From the NCBI GenBank assembly GCA_030762935.1, contig CM060890.1, forward strand, positions 63,428,765-63,492,764: a DNA stretch of 64,000 nt, in the 5' to 3' direction. Below are positions 55,456 to 64,000 of this stretch, piece after piece; the first letter of the stretch is position 1; each line of letters starts with the position of its first letter. The DNA is from Hymenopus coronatus (Eukaryota; Arthropoda; Insecta; Mantodea; Hymenopodidae). Both the position numbers and the translations under genes were made by a program. The notes beneath the pieces are model-generated. The model was not told the origin of the DNA. It saw nothing but the letters and a program-made list of their open reading frames with translations, and made no database searches.

Positions 55456-56393
55456 AATGGTGGTGGTGGTGATGGTGGTGCTGACGTTGATGGTAGTGGT
55501 GGTGATGGTAGCGGAGTTGGTGGTGGTGATAGTTGAGGAGAAGGTGGTGGTTGTGAAGGTGGTAGTGAAGGTGATGATCGTAGTGGTGATAGTGGAGGAA
55601 GTGTTGGTGGTGGAGGAAGTGTTGGTGGTGGTGGTGGTGGTGGTGGTGGTGGTGGTGGTGATGGACATAATAGTATTGGAGGTGCTGCTCCTGAAGGTGG
55701 TGGTGGTGGTAGTGAAGGTGATGGTTGTAGTGGTGATAGTGGTGGAAGTGTTGGTGGTGGTGGTGGTGGTGAATGGACATAGTAATGGAGGTGCTGCTGC
55801 TGCTGAAGGTGGTGGTGGTGGTGGTGGAAGTGAAGGTGATGGTCGTAGTGGTGATAGTGGAGGAAGCGTTGGTGGTGGAGGAAGTGTTGGTGGTGGTGGT
55901 GGTGTTGGTGGTGGCGGTAGTGATGGACATAGTCTAGTAGTAATGGAGGTGCTACTGCTGAAGGTGGTGGTGGTGGCGGTAGTGAAGGTGATGGTCGTAG
56001 TGGTGATAGTGGAGGAAGTGTTGGTGGTGGAGGAAGTGTTGGTGGTGGTGGTGGTAGTGGAGGTGATGGTGTTAGTGGCGGTTTGGTGGTGGAGGTAGTG
56101 GTGATAGTGGAGGAAGTGTTGGTGGTGGTGGTGGTGGTGGTGGTGGTGAATGGACATAGTAATGGAGGTGCTGCTGCTGCTGAAGGTGGTGGTGGTGGTG
56201 GTGGAAGTGAAGGTGATGGTCGTAGTGGTGATAGTGGAGGAAGTGTTGGTGGTGGTGTTGGTGGTGGCGGTAGTGATGGACATAGTCTAGTAGTAATGGA
56301 GGTGCTGCTGCTGAAGGTGGTGGGGGTGGCGGTAGTGAAGGTGATGGTCGTAGTGGTGATAGTGGAGGAAGTGTTGGTGGTGGAGGAAGTGTT

Positions 56394-56424
<31 letters not shown>

Positions 56425-56910
56425 GTGATGGTGTTAGTGGTTTGGTGGTGGAGGTAGTGGTGATAGTGGAGTGTGAAAAGAGTGGACGTGTTGAATAAGA
56501 TAGTGATGGTGCTGGTGATAGTGATGATATTGGTGGCGGTGGTGGTACTAGTGGTGGAGGTGGTGTTACTAGTGGTGAAGATAGTGGTGGTGGTGGTGGA
56601 TTTGGTGGTGGTATTGTAGGTGTGGAGGTAGCGGAGGTGGTGGTGGTGTTGGTGGTGGATGTGGTGGTGGTGGATGTGGTGGTGGTGGATGTGGTGGTGG
56701 TGGATGTGGTGGTGGTGGATGTGGTGGTGGTGGATGTGATGGTGGTGGTGGTGGTGGTGGTGGTGGATGTGGTGTTGGTGGAGGTGGTGGTGGTGGATGT
56801 GATGGTGGTGGTGGTGGATGTGGTGTTGGTGGTGGATGTGGTGGTGGTGGTGGTGGATGTGGTGTTGGTGGTGCTGGTGGCGGTGATGGTGCTGGTGTTG
56901 GTGGTGGTAT
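55456..56910. repeat. (GGT)-rich satellite, 1.45 kb
   Basis: Almost entirely GGT/GAT/AGT triplets on the plus strand, strongly G-rich with very little C. A higher-order unit of 377 bp is visible: GAATGGACATAGTAATGGAG begins at 55771 and again at 56148, each followed by the same order of landmarks. All plus-strand and minus-strand frames stay open for hundreds of codons (Val-, Gly- or His/Thr-rich), which is a consequence of the composition and not evidence for a gene. Confidence 0.95.
56657..56746. repeat. 15-bp minisatellite within the satellite
   Basis: Six exact units of GGATGTGGTGGTGGT (starts at 56657, 56672, 56687, 56702, 56717, 56732), then diverged ones to about 56860. Confidence 0.95.
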
Positions 56911-57074
56911 TGGTAACAACACGTTATGCCTATTCTTGGGAAATGACTCTAACTGGCAAAACGTATATTATATTATGTATCACGTATGCTATCGATTTCA
57001 TGACGCACGACAAGGAATGATGCGAAGCCTCGTTATTCTAGCAGTCTATTTATACATGTGACAGTCGTATTTTA

Positions 57075-57300
57075 TTTATTTATTTATTTATTTATTTTAA
57101 TATAACCTGGTAGGTCTAATCTGATGGTAAATGAAATCGATGAAAGAGCTGAAATGATCCCAAATTGAGTTACTTGACATTCGTCCTCTCAGAATGAAGG
57201 AAAACCCCGGAAAAACTTTATCCGGGTAACTCACCCTAACCGAAATTCGAACTTGAGACCTGTTAAATATGATCCAGTTGTTCTAACCTCACATTACAGA
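57075..57300 (-). repeat. tRNA-derived SINE (family 2)
   Basis: Minus strand: AGGTCTCAAGTTCGAATTTC (box B), GGGTGAGTTACCCGGATAAA, TTCATTCTGAGAGGACG, GTCAAGTAACTCAATTTGGG, ATCAGATTAGACCTACC, AGGTTATATTAAAATAAA with a (TAAA)n tail at 57073-57097. Box A is eroded. Confidence 0.8.
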
Positions 57301-58566
57301 AGCGGTCGATGTTAGCAATATTGCTTTCATCAGCCTGTTTCCACGGTTGGTTGGACATTAGTATGGATCCCTGTGTGTTGTATTATTGCTATCAATTCTC
57401 CAAATAAAAATAACAATACGAAAATTATGTTGGATTATAATCCAAATAAATCGTACAACATCGTGCACAATGCGGTTAAGAACCTGTGTGGGAAATTGTT
57501 TCTTTTTGTTACAATCCTGTAATCCTATATCCTAAATTGAACTCCTTATACGAACTTCTTATATGAAAAGTTCCATATCCATACTTGATAAAATTCTGAA
57601 CAATGAGTCACACCACTGTCCCAATACGTACACGCACAAACTTTAAAATCAAAACTACAACTCTGAGTTTCTCGGAATGGCAGCAAGGACCCAGCTGACT
57701 CGCTCACAATGCGATGTGCATAAACATGTCCTTATACACCCATGTATATGAGGTCATGCGACTGCACCGCATCTCGTACGACCTGAAAGTCCATGAGGGA
57801 CGTGTTTTTATAAGGTTGTGCGACAAGTGCGTGACTGTCGCGACGCATAATATAAATACTCCGGTTTACATCAATATATTCAGATTGTATGAAATAAATG
57901 TTAGACTTTCTGAGCTTATGTTGCCATAAACGAGAATTCATTGTCATATTTTGCGAGGTATTTCTCTTACCTTGCAACAATCCTATTTTTCTACAGTATT
58001 ACACAGCTTTTGAAAGTACTGCCTTAATGCTGTTAAACCTAAAGAGCCGCTTAACAGAGAATTACTAAACAGAAGAAATAAAAATAATGATACTAGCGTG
58101 AGGTTTAGAGTACGTATGTGAAGCTTGCTCTCATAAAGAGGCCGGAAGGTGAGGTTTATTTTTCAAGTTGCTAACAAGAATAGTAACTTATCCTGTCCCA
58201 TAAGGCAGCAAGATCTGGCTCGGTACTCTGCCACAGAGCGCTGCTGTTTTCTCTCCAAACATATGGTACTCCCCGAAGACTCTGCATAAAGTTTTCTTTG
58301 CCGTATGTTTATGCCCAAGGCTTTTCAACTACTTAGAGAACTTTTAAATGCTCCCATGTGCATCCTGTCGTCTTGTTTCCGGAAAATCTTAGCCTTCTTT
58401 TAAGAAACAAGACAGTAATAAAAGTTTAAGAAGTGCGAGAATAAAGATAACCCACACTGGTCGTAGAGTAACTTTTATGAGTTTCTTTCTGAAAAAATAT
58501 TTACATCATTTATGAAAATGAATACGTGTGCGTAATTAAGAATACAATAACTACTCATAGCAAAAG
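57301..58566. other. Unassigned interval
   Basis: About 1.25 kb without recognisable repeat or gene. Two overlapping ORFs at 57714-57980 on opposite strands have no motif. Confidence 0.4.
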
Positions 58567-58900
58567 AAGCAAGCAAGAATGTAAAAGCATTACGTACTAC
58601 ATAGATGTTATTGAAATGAGCAAATATTCAGTTGGAGTTAATCGCTCTAACGATGAGAGAGAGAGAGACAGAGAGAGAGAGAGAAGGGTTACTGAATATC
58701 ATGGTCCAGAATTTTGGAAAACAACCATTCATAACCATGCGAATATCTAAGTAAAGATGAGAGGAAAGGGTTATTAGCTACCTAGAAGAAGAAGAAGAAG
58801 AAGTATATTTTAAGCAAGCAAGAATGTAAAAGCATTATATAGTACATAGATGTTACTGAAATGAGCAAATGCTCAGCCGGAACTAAGCGCTCTAACGGTT

Positions 58901-58955
<55 letters not shown>
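58567..58955. repeat. Direct duplication (~115-bp unit, 245-bp period) ending in (GA)n
   Basis: AAGCAAGCAAGAATGTAAAA at 58567 and 58812, each followed by an ACATAGATGTTA segment, GAAATGAGCAAAT, a CGCTCTAACG motif and a (GA)n tract (58650-58683; 58901-58954). Could be two copies of one element with a GA tail. Confidence 0.85.
58901..58954. repeat. (GA)n microsatellite
   Basis: 27 GA units without interruption. Confidence 0.95.
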
Positions 58956-58957
<2 letters not shown>

Positions 58958-59611
58958 TTAAGATCTTCAAAACAACGTCTAAGCAAAACGTCTCCAAAAC
59001 GAAAGCATTGGCGGCAACATTTTTTGAAGCCAGTATTGCAAAGCTTGTGACAGATACAATAAATGCACACTCTCAATCTTTTCGATGATTATGTTGAAAA
59101 GTAACCATAAGTGTATAAAACGTTTAGTAATAAAATAATTGTTTTCTATGAACTTGTCTTTTATTTATAGCCTATCGGAGGTTGAAAAAAACGCGTATTT
59201 TTAAAGTCCAAATTCCATCATCCTAATGCAAACCACATGCCGCGTCACCTGGTCTCACAATTCCTAAGCAGATCAAGTGAAAAAGACGAAAGGAATAATG
59301 CGGACAGGAAATGCGAGATAGAAGAGAAACCACTCCAGCATTCACCTATCATACCGAGAAAACCACGAATGAAAACCATAGACTGGCCTGACGACGCGTA
59401 CAGAACCCGAAAATTCGCTAATGCAACACTTGCATTATCTAACAAATCATTTAGTTCAGTGTGGCAATAAATAAATATATTTATTAACGACATTGCCATT
59501 TGTCAGGACGCCGCCGATGTGCCAGAATTTTGTGCCGCAGGAGTTCCTTTACATGCCAGTAAATGTACTGATATGTGGCTGTTTGCTTTTAAGCGCACTT
59601 AAAAACCAAGT
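58956..59611. other. Unassigned interval with a protein-like ORF
   Basis: The plus-strand ORF at 59237-59470 (77 codons, MPRHLVSQFLSRSSEKDERN onward, with PRKPRMKTIDWPDDAYRTRK) has balanced amino-acid use unlike the AT-driven ORFs elsewhere. No family recognised. It could be an exon or transposon remnant. Confidence 0.25.
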
Positions 59612-60370
59612 ATTTTACTTTCCCTACATAGTATGTACATCGTACTAGATAGAGAACTTATTGAACTCCAACCAAAAATTCGATACCAAGATTTCACCGA
59701 AAATACATGATTTAGGTCCCGTGTATCCAAAAAATCATATTAGAAAAAATATTGTGTATATATGTGTGTATGTGTGTGTGTGTTACTGTGCTTGTGAACA
59801 CGGTAACTTAAAAGTGAAAAGTCGGTAAAATACCAAAATTGGTATTTAGCTTTAATATCTTCCAAAGATGCGACACACAGATTGCGAGGAAAATCTCCCT
59901 TACAAACTACACTTTGCATAGAAAAAATTTATAACATTTTTATTTTCTCAAAAAGGACTCTAACAATTTTGATTAAAATACAGTATATTAAAGATATTTA
60001 CATGATAAGTAAATGTATAATCTTGAACACCTCTTTATTTTTAATGTATTTGCTGAATGTTTGCATAACTGGTAAACCGCAAAACAAGGACAAAAACTTT
60101 GAACACAAACACAGTTTTAAAATACTTGAGCTTTTCTCATACAAAAATTGGTCAATTACTGACAATGCAAAGAATCGAATTTCAATCCCATAGCAACCAG
60201 TTTTTAAAAGATTTGTCTGTCACTTTAACTTACTGTATTTCCCTTATTTCCTTTCTAAATCAAGTAATAAGGCCATTTCTGTTAATGCTTACCTCGATTA
60301 GCATGAAGTAGATACAAGAATAAGCTTTTTAACCATTATTTGTTACATTAAAAAGTCATGTGATTTTTTT
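59612..60370 (-). repeat. REP-A copy
   Basis: Tail ttactttccctacatagtat, GTACATCGTAC near-palindrome, a GT tract at 59756-59782, aataccaaaattggtattta, head taaaaagtcatgtgattttt (terminal part lost). Confidence 0.87.
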
Positions 60371-61059
60371 CTGAAATATCTGTGCAATCAGTGAAGGTCT
60401 TAATTAGGGAAGGGTTGAAAAAAAAAATAGCAAACCTAACGGTACCTGTCCATCTGTAATAGAATTGTATTAGCAGTCTGAGGCCAAGGTTATTATGAAC
60501 GAAGACCCTAAGTGAGGCAGTGAATAGAAATTTGAAAGAAGGTTCAAAATGCAACACATTCGGAAGTGCGTAAAACGTACATTCGCACAACGTATAAAAA
60601 CAGGATTTTACTCTAGTTTTATGTAAAATTTTAATTTTTTAAGTCCGGCTAAAAGTACATGGAACCTCAAAATACTGGGCCTCTACAGTACTAACGTCAT
60701 ACTTTTAGATTTTATTGAAATCCGAGATGGAAATACGAGGGGGGTTGTCCAGACACATCCGAAATAAGTCGTTCTCTGCAATTGAGTTAAATATAGAAAA
60801 TTCCCTTACAATAATAGTCTTACAGTTAAATTAATAATAGTAATACAACTAAAATATTATACATATGCATGTTTTTTAAATATCTATTTATTATTCAGTA
60901 TAGCAATACTATGCCAATTACCAGCATATTTATAACAGTTAGTATAAAGTTTTAACATTAATAACTATGGAACAGTTTTTGATATCCTTAATTACTTCAC
61001 AATATTTACTTTAATTATCTAGCATTTATTCTCTTTAAATTATCCCTAACTTCTTTAAG
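60371..61059. other. Unassigned interval, possibly 3' part of a LINE
   Basis: Mostly AT-rich. TACGAGGGGGGTTGTCCAGA at 60732 resembles the mariner left end (TACGAGGGCGGTCCAGAAAG), but no partner repeat was found. The part next to 61060 may be 3' UTR of the LINE remnant. Confidence 0.35.
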
Positions 61060-61270
61060 GTTAGAGGGCAGCCCTGAAAGGCTGCTAAGGCAATCCATTC
61101 CATTCTTCAATGGTCCTATTAACAAAAGAAAATTTTCCTATGTCGGTTCTGTACCTTCTACCCTTAATTTGATATAAATGATCGTTTCGTCCGTAGCCTA
61201 CCGGGTTTTCTAACCTATTTTTAACGTCCACTCATGCATTTAGTGTGTCATCTGCAAAGAGCCTGAAACA
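61060..61270 (-). pseudogene. LINE reverse transcriptase remnant with large internal deletion
   Basis: Minus strand: FRLFADDTLNA and a stop, containing the catalytic FADD box, then KNRLENPVGYGRNDHLYQIK and RRYRTDIGKFSFVNRTIEEW with NGLP. The second block is the characteristic C-terminus of L2/CR1-like LINE polymerases. In an intact protein these motifs lie hundreds of residues apart; here only a dozen separate them, so the sequence between is deleted. Not functional. Different from both other LINE types in the window. Confidence 0.7.
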
Positions 61271-61363
61271 AAAATGGACTGATCACCTTCTGCATTGCAC
61301 GGGACTTGAGCCCAATTTACAAAAACGGAAAGAATTACCAGCATTATATTGGGTTGCCAGGAG

Positions 61364-62000
61364 AAAAATCTGCTGTGTTCCATTCACATGACTTTCTCTA
61401 CATCTCTGTAACAAATTATTGCTAAAAAGCTTATTCTCCTCTTTACTTCATGATAATCGAGATAAAATTAGCAGAAATAGTCTTATTACTTGCTTCCGTG
61501 TAAGTAGAAGCGAAATAAGAGAGTACCATAGGTTAAAGTGACAGTCAAAAGCTGATTGCTATGTGACTGAAGTTCCTTTGTTTGTATGGACAAGAGCTGA
61601 ATAATTCCCGTATGAGAAAAATATAAGTTTTTCAAGGATGAAACCAAAAACAAGGGATATCTCAAAAACGATCAACTGCATGAAAAAATGTGTGTAACAT
61701 AAATTGTGTGTTTTAATGTGCTTTACATTTCTTGTGTGGTAAGTTTTTGTCTATCTCTTACGGTTTAGCAGTTATGCAAAATTCCTCAAGAATAAAGTAG
61801 TCTACAGAGGCTATTCCCAGAAAATTTTATTTGTCAGGTAAATATCTTTAATATACGATATTTAATCAAAATTGTTAGAGCCATTTTTTAAAAAATCAAA
61901 ATTTTCGAAAAATGTTCCATGCAAAGGCTAGTTGGGATGGGGGGACTTTCTTTAAAATCTTCGTCGCATCCTTGGAAGATACCAAACTTAAATACCAAGA
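61364..62000 (+). repeat. REP-A copy, tail-truncated
   Basis: Head aaaatctgctgtgttccatt. It runs well conserved to accaaacttaaataccaaga and stops inside the internal palindrome. Confidence 0.9.
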
Positions 62001-62900
62001 AGACAATAAAAGCTAGTCCTTTTAGCTGATGACTTGTTTGTAAATTTATTATATTTCTATATTTGCATTATATCTATACATTTCAATTCATTTGTAATAA
62101 GATGTCGGTTACCTTATGGATTAAAGATCAACCAATCAATATGATTTGTCTAAAGTCTTGGAATATCACATTAAAGGCTCTGCACTCCTTTGCTGCAGAA
62201 TAAGATTGAAAATGGATGCCCTCCCACATAAAAGAGTAACGAATCAACATTTGTGCCAGTCGTTAAGCTTCAGTGATCATATGAACACTCCTTTCTCACA
62301 GAATGGAAACCTCTGCCAATGCAAGAAAGCATGCATTTGTATAAGGCAACTCGCTTATACATGCATAGGATGGACCTTCGGCTCAACATGTTTTGATTTA
62401 TATTTTTAAGATATTTCCTATTTGCATGCACAGATATCATACTGCGCCAATTATGAGCGGAGAGTAAAGGTATACCGAGCCGAAAGAGGTAACTCTTGTC
62501 TGTTCCGCCCCGCGGCGTCTTGCAGATCAGTTGGGGAGAGTCACTTTCTGCTCCTTCTGTACAGGATAGAGTAAGCAAGCATTACTTCTCTTTGTTCCTT
62601 TCCTTTTCTGATTCCGTTCAATAGAATATTGCAATATTTTAATGTCTGCGTTTCTTACTCCGTGTTGGATAAGCTGGTATGTTCCACCTGCCTTTTCAAA
62701 GTCTCTTCTACATACCTACATAGTACTTAAGTTCGGTGAAAAAGCATTAAATTCTGGGATTTTATTCTAATCAGCCAAAACTGGCCAAGCCTGGGCACAT
62801 ACTTATTGGAAGTACGTGCACTAAGAGATAAAATATTTGTGTAAATATTGTATTTGGTGTTTGAGTAATCTATATGTGAGAATACGTGGGCGTAGTTGAG

Positions 62901-62905
<5 letters not shown>
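62001..62905. other. Unassigned interval
   Basis: About 0.9 kb; ORFs on both strands at 62146-62578 overlap each other and show no motif. Confidence 0.4.

Positions 62906-62960
<55 letters not shown>
62906..62960. repeat. (GT)n microsatellite
   Basis: About 27 GT units; not inside a recognisable REP-A copy. Confidence 0.95.
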
Positions 62961-62961
<1 letters not shown>

Positions 62962-63059
62962 TTCCAATGCTGTAAAGATAGGTATATAAAATACATATGT
63001 AAGAATATTTTAAATTCAAGTATGCGTATCTTGTGCACTGTTGTGCCCGTATGTAACGA

Positions 63060-63935
63060 AAAAATCTGATCACATGACATTCTCTACCTGTTCTGCAAAC
63101 AAACATTATTCTTCCATCTGCGTACTGCTAATCTAGGTAAACATTAACAGAAGTAGTCTTATTACTTGGTTCCTTAAAAGAGAAATTAAGGAATACACTA
63201 GGCTAAAGTGATAGTTAAACCTAATGGAGTTGCTAAGCGATTGATTTTCAAATTCAGATCTGTTTACATGGCTAGGAGTAAAGAAAAATGGATGTCGAGT
63301 ACCTAATTGAGAAAAAGAGAAATATTTTAAAATTGAGAACAATAACAAGGAATATCGCAGAAATCGTTTAGGTACTCTATATAAAAATGTATATGACATA
63401 AATTGTGTGTTTAACGAGTTTTACAATTGCTGTGAAGTATTGTTTTGTCTATCTCTGACAGTTTACTAGTTAGCCTAAAGCCAATCAGAATGAAGACGAT
63501 TTCAGAGGCTATTCCCAGAAAAATCAAGATATGCATATTATATGTCATGTAATTACTTTTAATGTACAGCATTTTTATCAAAATTGTTAAATAAATGTTT
63601 GAGAAAATCAAAATATGAAAAATGTTCCTCGTAAAGGGCAGTTTGTGTTGGGGGAGTTTTCTTGAAAATCTTCATGTCGCATCCTTGAAAGGTGCTGAAC
63701 TTAAATATTAAACAAATGGTATTTAACGACATTACGTTTTTGAATTATATTCACTGACACACGGACGTACACACACGCACTCGCACGCGCGGATCTTTTT
63801 CTAAAGATACTTTTCTCTTTGGGTTCAAGGGACCTGAAAACATATATTTTTGGTGAAATGTCGACATCAAATTTTTGGGTGGAATATAATACCTTATGTA
63901 AGTACTATTTATATAGCACGGTACAGAAAGGAAAA
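63060..63935 (+). repeat. REP-A copy, full length
   Basis: Head aaaaaatctgatcacatgac, lacking about 10 bp (TGTTCCATTC) of the head loop. Body intact; CA/CG tract at 63755-63792; tail tatagcacggtacagaaagg. Confidence 0.9.
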
Positions 63936-63936
63936 C

Positions 63937-64000
63937 TCTGGGTTCCATACACATGCATTTATTCTGTAAACAAACTGTGCTTAACTTAAGCTAACAAAAG
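63937..64000 (+). repeat. REP-A head, continues past the window
   Basis: ctgggttccatacacatgca, then attctgtaaacaaactgtgc. Head-to-tail with the previous copy. Confidence 0.65.

Noticed and set aside
55375..57020. Long ORFs on both strands in the GGT satellite (Gly/Val-rich and His/Thr-rich)
   Set aside because: All frames are open because stop codons are almost impossible in GGT/GAT/AGT triplets; composition explains them fully.
60732..60760. Possible second mariner left end (TACGAGGGGGGTTGTCCAGA)
   Set aside because: No matching inverted end or transposase found within several kb; similarity too short.
1..64000. CRISPR array, prophage or bacterial operon
   Set aside because: Direct repeats found are satellites or transposon-derived, spacers are not unique, and no prokaryotic genes occur.

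Overview
The window looks like intergenic, transposon-packed DNA from a large arthropod genome, most likely an insect. This is inference from the repeat content: AT-rich background, Jockey-clade and RNase H-bearing non-LTR elements, mariner-superfamily transposons, many tRNA-derived SINEs and abundant microsatellites. There is no bacterial-style gene layout and no CRISPR array. I recognise no host protein-coding gene; every convincing protein homology is to a transposable element, and nearly all of those copies are broken.

The window is dominated by one interspersed family, called REP-A here. It is about 0.87 kb long and non-coding, and I find about 40 segments of it in both orientations, covering roughly 24 kb by eye. 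One end carries the conserved string AATCTGATGTGTTCCATTCA ('head'). The other ends in GTATAGAGAAAGTAAAA after a perfect palindrome around CTATGTACATAG ('tail'). ACTTTCTCTACAT occurs inverted near both ends, a (CA)n tract of variable length lies inside, and two further short palindromes recur. This architecture resembles the DINE-1/HINE class of non-autonomous Helentrons, but the assignment is inference. In one copy the tail sequence has expanded into about ten tandem units of about 54 bp (1651-2190).

Layout: 1-16 kb holds REP-A copies, a GC-rich unit with 5S-like motifs, SINEs and simple repeats. 16.2-20.9 kb is one REP-A copy split first by an RNase H LINE fragment, itself hit by a SINE with a 12-bp target duplication, and then by a 2.4-kb element with 27-bp terminal inverted repeats that contains another REP-A and another SINE. 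21-29.5 kb holds REP-A, SINEs and unassigned sequence. At 29.7-31.0 kb a mariner-superfamily element with 55-bp inverted repeats sits in a REP-A copy. At 33.8-42.0 kb a DD34D mariner sits in REP-A, and its right terminal repeat is split by a 6.9-kb run of three same-orientation Jockey-like LINEs; the longest has an uninterrupted ORF1 and a broken ORF2. 42-55 kb returns to REP-A pairs, a 1.2-kb mariner-like element containing a SINE, and a SINE with a 14-bp target duplication. 55.4-56.9 kb is a (GGT)-rich satellite with a 377-bp higher-order unit. 57-64 kb holds a SINE, a GA-rich duplication, a LINE remnant and more REP-A.

The sequence therefore records successive insertions rather than cooperating genes. 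The order can be read from which element interrupts which: REP-A is repeatedly the oldest layer, mariners and LINEs come next, and some SINEs are the youngest. Boundaries were read by eye and may be off by several to tens of bases; the breakpoints supported by target duplications are firmer.
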